Of a stretch of 35,394 nucleotides of DNA, positions 23,647 to 32,212 are shown one piece after another. The number at the start of each line of letters is the position of its first letter. Position 1 is the first letter of the stretch. A program made the position numbers and the translations under genes. The notes beneath the pieces were generated by a model. That model was not told the origin of the DNA, did not search any database, and was given only the letters and a program-made list of their open reading frames with translations. This stretch comes from an uncultured Clostridia bacterium (GTDB lineage: Bacteria; Bacillota; Clostridia; Christensenellales; UBA1750): NCBI GenBank assembly GCA_947625765.1, contig CANQPP010000020.1:1-35394 (forward strand). Reading direction: 5' to 3'.

Positions 23647-24440
23647 GCGATATCACCCTGGGCCAGTTCTTTCCCGGCAATTCGGTCGTCCACCGCGTCG
23701 ACCCGCGGGTAAAGCTGCTGCTCACGCTCTGCTACATCGTGGCCATCTTCCTCATCCAGGGCTTCGCTGGCTACGCCGTGCTGCTTGCCTTCCTGGCCCT
23801 GTGCACGCTGCTTTCGGGGCTCAAGGCTTCCTTCCTTTTAAAGAGCGTCAAGCCCATACTCTTCATCGTGGTCTTCACCTTCGTGTTGAACCTCTTCTTC
23901 GTGCGCGGCGACACCTACCTGTTCTCCTGGTGGATCTTCCGTTTGACCTTGGAGAGCCTTATGTACGCGGTGTTCATGTCCCTGCGTCTGGTGTTCCTGA
24001 TCTTAGGCACCTCGCTGCTCACGCTGACCACCTCGCCCATCGCCCTGACCGACGCGCTGGAGCGGGTGCTAAAGCCCCTAAAGGCCGTGCGCTTCCCCGT
24101 GCACGAGATGTCCATGATGATGACCATCGCCCTGCGCTTTATCCCCACGCTGCTGGAGGAGACCGACAAGATCATGAAGGCCCAGTCCGCCCGCGGGGCG
24201 GACTTCGACACCGGCAATCTTTTGCAGCGGGCCAAGTCCATGGTGCCGCTGCTGGTGCCGCTGTTCATCTCCGCCTTCCGCCGGGCCGACGAGCTGGCCG
24301 TGGCGATGGAGTCCCGCTGCTACCACGGCGGCGCGGGCCGCACGCGCATGAAGATCCTCAAGATGGGCCGCATCGACGTCTACGCCATCCTGCTCATGGC
24401 GCTGGTGCTGGGCCTGGTGATCGCCGAGAGGTTCCTATGA
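23640..24440 (+). CDS. ecfT: ECF transporter transmembrane subunit T
   Basis: A 266-residue membrane scaffold linking the ATPases to S components. Start TTG (23640-23642) is preceded by GGGAGGGAAGG and overlaps the ecfA2 stop. Hydrophobic segments lie at about 24-45, 47-62, 70-85, 95-125 and 238-262. The two coupling motifs are ESRCYHGGAGRTR (Ala-Arg-Gly type normally, here with Ser-Arg-Cys) and AQSARGADFDTG. The first, GxARG-type, ends a coupling helix. It is followed by truA with an ATGA overlap. Confidence 0.93.
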   Translation: MLGDITLGQFFPGNSVVHRVDPRVKLLLTLCYIVAIFLIQGFAGYAVLLAFLALCTLLSGLKASFLLKSVKPILFIVVFTFVLNLFFVRGDTYLFSWWIFRLTLESLMYAVFMSLRLVFLILGTSLLTLTTSPIALTDALERVLKPLKAVRFPVHEMSMMMTIALRFIPTLLEETDKIMKAQSARGADFDTGNLLQRAKSMVPLLVPLFISAFRRADELAVAMESRCYHGGAGRTRMKILKMGRIDVYAILLMALVLGLVIAERFL

Positions 24441-25225
24441 CGCGGCGCATCCGTTTGACCGTGGAATACGACGGCAGCGCCTACTGCGGCTGGCAGAGGC
24501 AGTTGAACGGCCCCTCCGTGCAGGAGGAACTGGAAAAGGCCCTCTCCCGCCTTGTCGGCGGGCCGCTGACCGTGACCGGCGCCTCCCGCACGGACGCGGG
24601 CGTGCACGCGCTGGGCCAGACCGTCCACTTTGATACCGAAAGCCGCATCCCGGCGGAAAAGTTCAGCTTCGCGCTCAACACCATGCTGCCGCCGGATATA
24701 CGCATAAGCGATTCCCGCGAGGCGGCCGCGGACTTCCACGCCCGCTTCAGCGCCTGCGGCAAGACCTACATCTACCGCATACTCAACCGTCCGCACCACG
24801 GGGCCCTACAGCGCAACACCCACGCCCACGTTCCCCTGCCGCTGGATGTAGGACGCATGGACGCGGCGGCGCGGCTGTTCTTAGGGGAGCACGACTTCCG
24901 CGCCTTCATGGCCGCGGGCGGCTCCTCCAAGACGTTCTTAAGGACCATCTACTTTTCGCAGGTGACGGGGGAAAACGGCGAGGTCCGCTTCACCGTGAGC
25001 GGGAACGGCTTCCTCTATAACATGGTGCGCATCATGGCCGGGACGCTGATCGAGATCGGCCTGAATAAGCGCGAAACAAGCGACATCGAGGCGGCCTTTG
25101 CCACCGGCGACCGGCTGTGCCTGGGCGTCACCGCGCCGGCCTGCGGGCTCACGCTGGCCCGCGTTTACTACCCCGGCGAGGCGCTGCCCTCCGTTTCGTC
25201 GCCTCCCGGGCCCTTTCTGCTGTGA
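24437..25225 (+). CDS. truA: tRNA pseudouridine(38-40) synthase
   Basis: A 262-residue enzyme that isomerises uridines 38-40 in the anticodon arm of many tRNAs. The catalytic Asp53 is in ASRTDAGVHALGQ. YDGSAYCGWQRQ (11-22), the Tyr-containing KTYIYRIL and GNGFLYNMVRIMAGTLIEIG are conserved family blocks. Its ATG overlaps the ecfT stop (ATGA), a pairing seen across Clostridia. The C-terminal tail after VYYPGEALP is short and Pro/Ser-rich. Confidence 0.97.
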   Translation: MTRRIRLTVEYDGSAYCGWQRQLNGPSVQEELEKALSRLVGGPLTVTGASRTDAGVHALGQTVHFDTESRIPAEKFSFALNTMLPPDIRISDSREAAADFHARFSACGKTYIYRILNRPHHGALQRNTHAHVPLPLDVGRMDAAARLFLGEHDFRAFMAAGGSSKTFLRTIYFSQVTGENGEVRFTVSGNGFLYNMVRIMAGTLIEIGLNKRETSDIEAAFATGDRLCLGVTAPACGLTLARVYYPGEALPSVSSPPGPFLL

Positions 25226-25264
25226 AAAAACGCCTTTTCGAGTGGAAATTAACCAGATTTCCGC

Positions 25265-25293
25265 TTGACGAACGCGCGGAAATCAAATACAAT
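25265..25293 (+). promoter_or_regulatory. Promoter of rplM-rpsI
   Basis: TTGACG (25265-25270) and TACAAT (25288-25293) have a 17-base spacer, giving a leader of about 160 bases before rplM. Confidence 0.8.
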
Positions 25294-25299
25294 AGAGGA

Positions 25300-25459
25300 T
25301 GCGTTGAACAGATGACCCTTAGCCCCGGTCGTTTGGAACGACAGCCTGCGGCGCCTGACCATCGAGCGCAGGGAGTTTTCCGCTATTTCGCGCGGCCGAA
25401 AACACACGGCCGCGGGCGCCTTATGCAACGAGGCGCGCAACATTGGAGGAATCGTTACA
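25300..25459 (+). promoter_or_regulatory. Structured leader of rplM, probable L13 leader
   Basis: Three hairpins are visible: GTCGTT/AACGAC (25328-25342), an 8-bp CGCGGCCG/CGGCCGCG stem with an AAAACACA loop (25391-25414), and GCGCCT/AGGCGC (25416-25436) just before the ribosome binding site. L13 leader RNAs that bind L13 are known upstream of rplM in Bacillota. Position and length fit, but I cannot confirm the family consensus. Confidence 0.5.
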
Positions 25460-25894
25460 GTGAAAACGTTCATGGCTAAGGCCGAAACCATCGAGAGAAA
25501 GTGGTATCTGGTCGACGCTTCCGGCATGGTGCTGGGCCGTCTGGCCAGCCAGGTCGCCGCTATCCTGCGCGGCAAGAACAAGCCCACCTTCACTCCCCAT
25601 GTGGACACGGGCGATCACGTGATCATCGTCAACGCCGACAAGGTGATCCTGACCGGCTCCAAGCTGGATCAGAAGAAGTACTATCACCATTCCGGTTATG
25701 TGGGCGGTCTCAAGGAGACCAGCTACCGCGACCTGATGGCCAGGAAGTCCGACTTCGTCGTGACCGAGGCGATCCGCGGCATGCTGCCCCACAACTCCCT
25801 TGGCCGCCAGATGCTCAAGAAGCTGCGCGTGTACAAGGGCGGCGAGCATGAGCAGCAGGCCCAGAAGCCCGAAGTGCTCGTGCTGGAAAAGTAA
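25460..25894 (+). CDS. rplM: 50S ribosomal protein L13
   Basis: A 144-residue ribosomal protein starting at a GTG (25460) ten bases after [21 protein letters not shown], the NAEKV-like [13 protein letters not shown] and [19 protein letters not shown] are the family's conserved blocks. L13 binds 23S rRNA early in 50S assembly. It is followed 21 bases later by rpsI, the invariant partner. Confidence 0.98.
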   Translation: MKTFMAKAETIERKWYLVDASGMVLGRLASQVAAILRGKNKPTFTPHVDTGDHVIIVNADKVILTGSKLDQKKYYHHSGYVGGLKETSYRDLMARKSDFVVTEAIRGMLPHNSLGRQMLKKLRVYKGGEHEQQAQKPEVLVLEK

Positions 25895-25915
25895 TCGGGA
25901 AGGAGGAACACATCA

Positions 25916-26308
25916 ATGCCCGCTTTAACCTACCAGGCCGTTGGCCGCAGAAAGTCTTCCATCGCGCGCGTGCGTCTCGTTCCCGGTGAGGGCAAGATCG
26001 TCATCAACCGCCGCGACATCGATAACTACTTCGGTCTTGAGACCCTGAAGATGACCGTCCGTCAGCCCCTGGATCTGACCGAGACGAACGGCCGCTTCGA
26101 CGTTCTGGTGAACGTGTGCGGCGGCGGCGTTTCCGGCCAGGCCGGCGCCATCCGCCACGGCATCTCCCGCGCCCTCTGCAAGGCCGACGCCGAGCTGCGT
26201 CCCGCCCTCAAGAAGGCCGGTTTCCTGACCCGCGACCCGCGCATGAAGGAGCGCAAAAAGTACGGCCTGCACGCCGCGCGCCGTGCTCCCCAGTTCTCCA
26301 AGCGCTAA
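25916..26308 (+). CDS. rpsI: 30S ribosomal protein S9
   Basis: A 130-residue ribosomal protein with [20 protein letters not shown] near the start, [20 protein letters not shown], and the C-terminal RRAPQFSKR tail that reaches the P-site tRNA. It is co-transcribed with rplM and followed by a strong terminator. Confidence 0.98.
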   Translation: MPALTYQAVGRRKSSIARVRLVPGEGKIVINRRDIDNYFGLETLKMTVRQPLDLTETNGRFDVLVNVCGGGVSGQAGAIRHGISRALCKADAELRPALKKAGFLTRDPRMKERKKYGLHAARRAPQFSKR

Positions 26309-26336
26309 AGTACGCTTGGCAAATCCATCCTCTTGG

Positions 26337-26373
26337 CGGTCCCGGAACGAATCCCGTTTCGGGACCGTTTTTT
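26337..26373 (+). terminator. Terminator of rplM-rpsI
   Basis: A 13-bp stem with one G-T pair (26337-26349 with 26355-26367) is followed by six T. A second hairpin, CTCCCCGC/GCGGGGAG (26374-26406), follows directly without a T run. Confidence 0.9.
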
Positions 26374-26472
26374 CTCCCCGCAGATGCGCCTCCATCCCGC
26401 GGGGAGATGGGCTTGAGACTTTCGCCCTTCTAGTATCATGGCGCTTATCAACATCTAAAGGAGAGAAACGAG

Positions 26473-26979
26473 ATGGCAGAGCAGTATCTGTGCAAGATCG
26501 CGTCCTTGGAGGAAATGAACACAAAGTGGGATTACGAGATCGCACACAAGGACAAGGGCAGGGAAAACTGGGTGATCTGGAAAAAGGAGCAGCTGGAGCA
26601 CTTCCGTCACGGCTGGGTCCTGCCCTATTACGGCATACTGGACGGGCAGATCATCTGCGAGGCAACCGCGAACATCCGCCCGGAGGCCGTGCAGAACAGC
26701 GAGGGGCTGGTGGACGAAAAGACCGTATACCTCTCCGCCTTCCGAACGATCCCCGCGTTCCAGGGGCAGGGCTATTTCTCCCGCCTGTTCCGCTTCATGC
26801 TCGCCGACCTGCGTGCGCGCGGCTTTACCCGGGCGACGCTGGGCGTGGAGCCGGAGGAGCGCACGAACAAGGCGATCTACTTCCACTACGGCTTCCGCAG
26901 CTTCATCAAGGCCGAGCGGGAGTATTACCCCGACGGCACCGCGGTGGACGTGGAGTATTACGGTAAAGATTTGGACTGA
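26473..26979 (+). CDS. GNAT-family N-acetyltransferase
   Basis: A 168-residue acetyltransferase. The acetyl-CoA loop is IPAFQGQGYFSRLFRFML, a Q-x-x-G-x-G/A-like form, preceded by the strand VYLSAFRTI and followed by RATLGVEPEERTNKAIYFHY, GFRSF, the beta5-alpha4 region. The ATG has AAAGGAGAG upstream. The substrate cannot be predicted. A P-loop kinase follows 51 bases later in the same direction. Confidence 0.88.
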   Translation: MAEQYLCKIASLEEMNTKWDYEIAHKDKGRENWVIWKKEQLEHFRHGWVLPYYGILDGQIICEATANIRPEAVQNSEGLVDEKTVYLSAFRTIPAFQGQGYFSRLFRFMLADLRARGFTRATLGVEPEERTNKAIYFHYGFRSFIKAEREYYPDGTAVDVEYYGKDLD

Positions 26980-27030
26980 CGCGCCTGGGCCGCAGCAGGG
27001 AAGCAGACAAAAGAAGCGGAGGCGGGTCCC

Positions 27031-27552
27031 ATGGGACGCGGCATTTTGGTCTGCGGCCTCAACGGCTGCGGGAAAAGCACGCTGGGCAGGGCGCTGGCGG
27101 AACGCATGAAGGCGCGCTTCATCGACAACGAGGACCTGTTCTTCCCCAAGACGGACCCCCGCTATGCCTTCTCCGCCCCGCGCTCGAGGAAAGAGGCGGA
27201 GGAACTCCTGTGGGAGGAAGTGCAGGCGCACGAGCGCTTCGTGTTCGCGGCGGTGCGCGGGGACTACGGCGAACGTGTGCTGCCGCTCTACGAGCTGGCG
27301 GTACTTCTGGAGGTCCCGAGGGAGCAGCGGCTGCAGCGGGTGCGGGAGCGCTCCTTCCACAGGTTCGGCAGCCGGATGCTCAAGGGCGGCGACCTGTACG
27401 AACAAGAAGAAGGCTTCTTCCGCCTCGTGGAGAGCCGCCCGGAGGACTATGTGGAAACGTGGGCGCGCTCCCTGTCCTGCCCCGTCCTGCGGCTGGACGG
27501 CCGGGCGCCCGTGGAGGAAAACATCTCCGTCATCCTTGAAAAGCTCAAATAG
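27031..27552 (+). CDS. P-loop nucleotide or small-molecule kinase (shikimate kinase-like fold)
   Basis: A 173-residue P-loop protein with Walker A GLNGCGKST (9-17), an Asp-containing strand RFIDNEDLFF that fits the substrate-binding DxD-like position of shikimate and gluconate kinases, and a lid-like basic stretch RVRERSFHRFGSR. Proteins of this type in Bacillota are annotated only as AAA-family ATPases or kinases. GGAGG precedes the ATG. Its target is unknown. It shares a bidirectional terminator with the convergent NUDIX gene. Confidence 0.78.
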   Translation: MGRGILVCGLNGCGKSTLGRALAERMKARFIDNEDLFFPKTDPRYAFSAPRSRKEAEELLWEEVQAHERFVFAAVRGDYGERVLPLYELAVLLEVPREQRLQRVRERSFHRFGSRMLKGGDLYEQEEGFFRLVESRPEDYVETWARSLSCPVLRLDGRAPVEENISVILEKLK

Positions 27553-27558
27553 GCAAAT

Positions 27559-27586
27559 CGGCCCGCCCCTGAACAGGGGCGGGCCG
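27559..27586. terminator. Strong bidirectional terminator between convergent genes
   Basis: A perfect 12-bp G-C rich stem (CGGCCCGCCCCT) with a GAAC loop lies between the kinase and NUDIX stops. T tracts are poor on the right (CTCTATAT) and moderate on the left (ATTTGCC). Confidence 0.75.
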
Positions 27587-27603
27587 CTCTATATGTAAGG
27601 AGC

Positions 27604-28089
27604 TCACTCTTTGTACACGAAGTGGACGATGTTCTCCGGGAGGTCCAGCAGGTACGGCTTTGCGGCGGCGGGGTAGACGGTCACGTTCGGCAGCGCCTCC
27701 AGCGGCACCCAGCACATGTCCAGGTCGATCCGCTCCTGACCCAGCTCGTCCACCGCCCGGAAGCTCCCTTCCGTCGCCAGCTGCGTTTCGTCCTCCAGCG
27801 CCGCCAGATAATACAGATTGATCTGCTGGCAGGGCTTGTCTCCCCAGGGGAAGAAGTTCTCCCCGACCATCAGCAGGCGCTCGACCCGGATGTCGGCGCG
27901 CAGCTCCTCTTTAAACTCCCTTTTGAGCGCCTCGGCGCCGGTCTCCCCGAAGGCGACGTGGCCGCCCACGATGGCATAGCCCTCGTCCCCCGGCACCCGT
28001 TGCAGCAGCATCTTCCCCTTGTGGATCAGCACGCCGCCCACGCGGTACGAGAACACGTGCGTCTCCGTCCTAAACAGTATGTCAGCCAT
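27604..28089 (-). CDS. NUDIX hydrolase
   Basis: A 161-residue pyrophosphohydrolase of the NUDIX family, which cleaves nucleoside diphosphates linked to other groups. The NUDIX box begins at Gly43 and reads GHVAFGETGAEALKREFKEE, with Glu49, Arg57, Glu58, Glu61 and Glu62 all in place. The closing Gly is replaced by Arg. AAAGGGAGG precedes the ATG. It lies 25 bases after an acetyltransferase stop and is probably co-transcribed with it. The substrate is unknown. Confidence 0.93.
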   Translation of the reverse strand: MADILFRTETHVFSYRVGGVLIHKGKMLLQRVPGDEGYAIVGGHVAFGETGAEALKREFKEELRADIRVERLLMVGENFFPWGDKPCQQINLYYLAALEDETQLATEGSFRAVDELGQERIDLDMCWVPLEALPNVTVYPAAAKPYLLDLPENIVHFVYKE

Positions 28090-28114
28090 GGTGTACCTCC
28101 CTTTATGTAGTTGT

Positions 28115-28642
28115 TCACAGCTCGATCCAGAAGCGCTTGAGGCGAACGTCCTTCTCCGGCTCGCGCACTGTCGATTCGTAAACGCCGCCGTTTGCCAAGA
28201 TCGTCCTCTCGCTGGCGATATTGTCCTCCCGGCAGGTGATAAGCACTTGTCTTAGCCCCAGCTCCCGGCAAAAGGGCAGCGCCGCTTTCAGCATTTTCTT
28301 CGCATATCCCTTTCGCCTCTCGCTCGGGCGGATAGAATAGCCGATGTGGCCGCCGTACTTCTCCAAAGTCTCGTTGAGGAAATGCCGGACAGCGAGCATG
28401 CCCACCAGCCTGTCGTCGCGCCTGCGGACGAACAGAAGCTGCGTGGCGGGGACCAGATGCGCCGGGACGTTTTCCCCCTTCTCCAATTCGGCGCAGGCCC
28501 GGATGTACGCCCGCGGGTCCTCGATCACGCGCAAAGGCCCCGTTCCGTCCATGGAATCGCCCGCCTCTGCAAACTCCTGCCTGTACTGGGCGATCTGCTC
28601 CGCGTATTCCTCCGTCGGCCGCGTCAATAGAAACTCCTCCAT
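28115..28642 (-). CDS. GNAT-family N-acetyltransferase
   Basis: A 175-residue acetyltransferase. GGHIGYSIRPSERRKGYAKK carries strand beta4 and the R-x-x-G-x-A acetyl-CoA loop, followed by QVLITCREDNIASERTILAN, GGVYE, the typical beta5-alpha4 end. The start ATG (28640-28642) has AAGGAGG six bases upstream; an upstream in-frame start lacks a site. This subfamily resembles predicted acetyltransferases with a C-terminal KRFWIEL motif common in Bacillota. It is paired with the NUDIX gene. Confidence 0.92.
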   Translation of the reverse strand: MEEFLLTRPTEEYAEQIAQYRQEFAEAGDSMDGTGPLRVIEDPRAYIRACAELEKGENVPAHLVPATQLLFVRRRDDRLVGMLAVRHFLNETLEKYGGHIGYSIRPSERRKGYAKKMLKAALPFCRELGLRQVLITCREDNIASERTILANGGVYESTVREPEKDVRLKRFWIEL

Positions 28643-28690
28643 ACCGGGCCTCCTTCCCGTGCATCTTCTCCCCATTAAGGGGCAAAAACC

Positions 28691-28724
28691 AACGGTCCGC
28701 CCCTTTTGCCCAGGGGCGGCCGTT
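28691..28724 (-). terminator. Terminator after the lysC-lipoprotein-GNAT operon
   Basis: An imperfect 13-bp stem (AACGG-CCGCCCCT with a one-base bulge) is followed on the leftward strand by GGTTTTTG. Confidence 0.8.
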
Positions 28725-28765
28725 ATTGATATTCATTTCAAATCGTTCCGTGAGGGGATGGCGGC

Positions 28766-29800
28766 TTATTCCTCCGTCTCCGCATCCTCGTCCGCATCCA
28801 GGGCGGCGGCGGGCCCGCGCATCAGCGTGAGGGAATCCAGCGGCTCCTCGCCCTCCTTCGCCCAGGCGTCCTCCCGGCGGTAGGCGGTCCTGAACCCGGC
28901 GGCCAGGAAGCAGCGCAGGGCGGGCTCGTTGTCCTCCAGCAGGTTGGCGGTGAGCCCGCGGAAGCCGTACTTCTCGCAGGCCGCGCGGCAGACGCTCTGC
29001 ACCGCCTGCTCGCCCAGGCCCACGCCGCGCCAGCGCGTATCCACCAGCAGGTGGGCCACCCGCGCGCGCCTGACCTCCCAATCCATATCCGTCAGGGAGA
29101 TGAGACCCAGCACCGCGTTCAGCTCCGGCGCCTCGATGGCGTAATCGAAGCGGGGCGCGCCCGCGTGGTGCCTGCCCGTGCTGAATACGCCCGTAAGCGT
29201 CTCCATGTCCGGGTTTTCGGCAAAGATGCCGCCGCCCACGTCGAACAGGCGCTTTTCGTCCAATTCGGAAAGCATGCGCCCGACCGCGTCCAAATGCTCC
29301 TTGCGCAGGGGCGAGAGCAGGATCTCCACCTGGCGGAAGGCCTCCTTCTCCCACTTATACATGCGGCAGCGGCCGCCGGGGGAGCGGGTCTGGCCCTTCA
29401 GGCGGTACCCGGCCCGATCGAACAGGCCCTGCTGGCGGCCCAGGGGGCTTTCCAGCGTGTAGACGGCCGAGGGGGCCTGGCTCTCCAGAAGGCGCAGGGC
29501 CTCGCCGCCGATCCCGCGCCCCTGCAGGGCCGGGTCCACGAACAGCTCCTCGATGGCGGCGTCCTTTTCGCCCGGGCGCAGGGCCGCGCCGCCCACCAGC
29601 CGATCGTCCAGCCACAGGGCGTAGCGCTGGCAGCCGTCCTCCTCCATAAGGCGGGCAAGGAAGTCCTCCTCCGCCTCCAGGCAGGGGCTTTCCGGGGAGG
29701 AATCCAGCGCATAGGGGCGCAGATACGCCAGGTATCTCAGTTCAAACAGGGCGTGCCCGTCCTTGGGCTGCGCCTTTTTCAGCGTAAGCTCTCCCCGCAT
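28766..29800 (-). CDS. Two-domain (tandem) GNAT acetyltransferase
   Basis: A 344-residue protein with two acetyltransferase domains. The first (about 5-150) has IEELFVDPALQGRGIGGEAL, a complete Q-x-x-G-x-G loop. The second (about 160-325) has VAHLLVDTRWRGVGLGEQAV, an R-x-x-G-x-G loop, followed by LTANLLEDNEPALRCFLAAG and a typical GFR. Both domains could bind acetyl-CoA. The tail is acidic. It follows the lipoprotein gene by 45 bases. Its substrate is unknown; tandem GNATs include mycothiol synthase and peptide-modifying enzymes, but nothing here points to either. Confidence 0.88.
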   Translation of the reverse strand: MRGELTLKKAQPKDGHALFELRYLAYLRPYALDSSPESPCLEAEEDFLARLMEEDGCQRYALWLDDRLVGGAALRPGEKDAAIEELFVDPALQGRGIGGEALRLLESQAPSAVYTLESPLGRQQGLFDRAGYRLKGQTRSPGGRCRMYKWEKEAFRQVEILLSPLRKEHLDAVGRMLSELDEKRLFDVGGGIFAENPDMETLTGVFSTGRHHAGAPRFDYAIEAPELNAVLGLISLTDMDWEVRRARVAHLLVDTRWRGVGLGEQAVQSVCRAACEKYGFRGLTANLLEDNEPALRCFLAAGFRTAYRREDAWAKEGEEPLDSLTLMRGPAAALDADEDAETEE

Positions 29801-29845
29801 GGGCTTTTCCTCCTTCTATGGTCGGTCGGTTTATAAGCTATACGT

Positions 29846-30628
29846 TCAGGGAAGGTCCGGCAGCCGCTGGGCCCGGAAGGCCTGGTCCGCGCTGGCGCGA
29901 AGGAGCGCCGCGCGCGCCTCCTCTCCGCTCGTGTCCGAGGCGACCAGAGCGCCGTACAGACAGAGGGCGTCCATCCGCGGCATGCCGTCGTAGAGGGGCG
30001 GCAGCGTCTCCAACGCCATGGAGCCTTCATAGCCCTGCGGCGCTTCGAGGACCTCTCCAGTGTCTTTGAGGCCATAGCCCTGCTCGGTCAGCGTCTCGAT
30101 CAGCTGCTCCCCCGGCAGGAACAGGCCCATCACCGCATCCGGCGTTTGGTCCTTGACCGCCTGTTCGGCCTCGTCCCTGTCCACGGCGCGGACGTTCTCA
30201 AGGCCCAAAATACCGCAGAGAGTGTTCGCCAATTCCTCGCCCGGCCCGCCGTCGGTCAGCGTCAGGACCTCCATGCCCTTCGTCCAGCGCTCGGGCTCGT
30301 CCTTTGCGAACACGCAGAAGGCGCCCAGCAGCAGGTCGTCCAGCCTCTCCAGGTTGTCCAGGGCGTTGCCGTTGTAGCCGCCGTCGCCGTTCAGGGCGCT
30401 GCGCAGGCTGGCCTCGCACACCACGGCGAACTCGCAGTTGCCCAGGGACAGCTGCTCCAGGGCCGCGCGGTCGCTCAGGGCCTGCGCGGTCGCGCCGCCC
30501 GCGGCCTCCGCCAGCGCGGCGGCGGCGGGGCTTGCGGGGCCGGAGGAAAGCAGCACGTATGTGTCGCCCTTGGCCGCGCAGCCGCTTAAAGCCAGGAGGG
30601 CCAGCAGCAGGGCCAGCGCCTTTTTCAT
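29846..30628 (-). CDS. Predicted lipoprotein, possibly a solute-binding-like protein
   Basis: A 260-residue protein with a lipoprotein signal peptide (MKKALALLLALLALSGC, lipid-modified Cys17), so it should sit on the outer face of the membrane. The rest has an alternating hydrophobic pattern (TYVLLSSGPAS, CEFAVVCEAS, LLGAFCVFA, AVMGLFLPGE) suggestive of a two-lobed periplasmic-binding-protein fold, but no family motif is recognised. AGGAGG overlaps the lysC stop and the ATG follows ten bases after lysC, so it is co-transcribed with aspartate kinase. No permease is nearby. Confidence 0.8.
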   Translation of the reverse strand: MKKALALLLALLALSGCAAKGDTYVLLSSGPASPAAAALAEAAGGATAQALSDRAALEQLSLGNCEFAVVCEASLRSALNGDGGYNGNALDNLERLDDLLLGAFCVFAKDEPERWTKGMEVLTLTDGGPGEELANTLCGILGLENVRAVDRDEAEQAVKDQTPDAVMGLFLPGEQLIETLTEQGYGLKDTGEVLEAPQGYEGSMALETLPPLYDGMPRMDALCLYGALVASDTSGEEARAALLRASADQAFRAQRLPDLP

Positions 30629-30638
30629 GGCAGACCTC

Positions 30639-31955
30639 CTATTTGTTGAACGCCGCGTAGATGGCGTTCACCGCGCGCTCGAAGTCGGCGCTCTCCACCG
30701 CCGTGATGATGTTGATCTCCGAGGAGCCCTGGTCGATCATGCGGATGTTGATGCCCGCGTCCGCCAGCGCCGCGAAGATGCGGGATGCGGTGCCGGGATA
30801 GCGCACCATGCCCCGGCCGACGGTGGCGATGAGGGACAGGCCGGAGATGACCTCGATGTGGTCAGGCTGGCAGCTGCGGCGGATCTTCTCGATCACCTGC
30901 TCGATCTTGCCCGAGAGGTTGGCGTCGGAGCAGAGCACGGTCATGGTGTCGATGCCGGTGGGAAGGTGCTCAAAGGAGATGCCGCAGTCCTCCAGCGCGC
31001 CCAGGATCCGGCGGCCGAAGCCCAGCTCCGCGTTCATCATGTTCTTCTCTATGGCGATGGCGGTAAAGCCCTTCCTGCCCGCGATGGCGGTGATAGCCCC
31101 GCGCACGTGGCTCTCGTCCGCGCGCAGGATCATGGTGCCGGGGGCGGAGGGGTCGTTGGTGTTGCGTATGTTGATGGGGATGCCCGCGGTGCGCACGGGA
31201 AAGATGGCCTCGTCGTGCAGGACGGAGGCGCCCATGTACGCAAGCTCCCGCAGCTCCCGATAGGTGATGACGGCGATGGGCTTCGGCTTTTTGACGATGC
31301 GCGGATCGGCCATGAGGAAGCCGGGCACGTCGGTCCAGTTCTCGTACAGCTCCGCGGCCGCGGCGCGGGCCACGATGGCGCCGCTGATGTCCGAGCCGCC
31401 CCGGGAGAACGTCTTGACCATGCCGTCCGGCATGGAGCCGTAGAAGCCGGGGATCACCGCGTGCTCAACGCCCGCCAGCCTGCGGGAGAGCACTTCCTGG
31501 GTGCGCTCCTGGTCGAACACGCCGCGGTTGTCGAACAAAACGCCCTCCGAGGCGTCGATGAACTCCCAGCCCATAAAGTCCGCCAGCATCCGGGCGCTCA
31601 AATATTCGCCCCGGGAAACGGCGTAGTCGCGGGTGTGGCGGCCGCTGGTCAGCGCAAAGTGCAGCTGCTCCATCTCCGCCTCCATGTTGAGGCTCAAATC
31701 CAGCTCCCGGCTCATCTCCAGGAAGCGGCCGCGGAGCTTCTCGAACAGCTCGTCGATGTTCTCGCCCTGCGCCGCCCTGTCGTGGCAGGCGTACAGAAGG
31801 TCGGTCACCTTGTCGTCGCCGTCCTCGCGCTTGCCCGGCGCGGAGACCACGGCCAGCCTGCGCCTGTCGTCCGCCAGCAGAATATCGCGCACCTTGCGGA
31901 ACTGCCCGGCGTCCGCCAGGGAGCTGCCGCCGAATTTTGCCACGATCACGCCCAT
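30639..31955 (-). CDS. lysC: Aspartate kinase
   Basis: Phosphorylates aspartate in the first step towards lysine, threonine, methionine and diaminopimelate. From the ATG at 31953-31955 (GAGGGTGG upstream) it is 438 residues. KFGGSSLAD at the N-terminus, TSGRHTRDYAVSRGEYLSA, FSRGGSDISGAIVA and VPGFLMADPRIV are the kinase-domain blocks. Two ACT domains for end-product feedback lie at about 305-438. The frame is open 33 codons further upstream but without a site and past the promoter. No lysine riboswitch is visible, and the leader is only about 65 bases. Confidence 0.96.
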   Translation of the reverse strand: MGVIVAKFGGSSLADAGQFRKVRDILLADDRRRLAVVSAPGKREDGDDKVTDLLYACHDRAAQGENIDELFEKLRGRFLEMSRELDLSLNMEAEMEQLHFALTSGRHTRDYAVSRGEYLSARMLADFMGWEFIDASEGVLFDNRGVFDQERTQEVLSRRLAGVEHAVIPGFYGSMPDGMVKTFSRGGSDISGAIVARAAAAELYENWTDVPGFLMADPRIVKKPKPIAVITYRELRELAYMGASVLHDEAIFPVRTAGIPINIRNTNDPSAPGTMILRADESHVRGAITAIAGRKGFTAIAIEKNMMNAELGFGRRILGALEDCGISFEHLPTGIDTMTVLCSDANLSGKIEQVIEKIRRSCQPDHIEVISGLSLIATVGRGMVRYPGTASRIFAALADAGINIRMIDQGSSEINIITAVESADFERAVNAIYAAFNK

Positions 31956-32025
31956 GTTATTTCCACCCTCGCTTTTGAACCAGCCGCTAGGCTTCTTGTT
32001 TTCCCTGTCAGGAATTGCTTCAATT

Positions 32026-32054
32026 ATTATAGATTCTATCCCGAAACTTTGCAA
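32026..32054 (-). promoter_or_regulatory. Promoter of lysC
   Basis: On the leftward strand TTGCAA (32049-32054) and a perfect TATAAT (32026-32031) are 17 bases apart, about 70 bases before the lysC start. Confidence 0.85.
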
Positions 32055-32088
32055 GAAATGTTTTTGAAAAGCCGTTTTGCGCGCCGCC

Positions 32089-32139
32089 GCCCGTCCCCCG
32101 CATCATTTCCTGCAAAAGCCCCCGTTTTGCAGGACGGGC
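32089..32139. promoter_or_regulatory. Two-part hairpin between the lysC and gdhA promoters
   Basis: CCTGCAAAA (32109-32117) pairs with TTTTGCAGG (32125-32133) around GCCCCCG, and GCCCGT (32089-32094) pairs with ACGGGC (32134-32139) with a 14-base bulge. It lies upstream of both promoters, so it may be a binding site or part of an unrecognised small transcript rather than a leader element. Confidence 0.5.
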
Positions 32140-32212
32140 AGAGAACAGCCGCCGAAACCGCCCGCAAAGGCGGCCCTTTCCACCCAAAAACGGCAATTTT
32201 CAAACTCCTAAC

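Noticed and set aside
31956-32025. Lysine riboswitch upstream of lysC
   Set aside because: The leader from the predicted start site to the ATG is only about 65 bases, far too short, and no such fold is visible.
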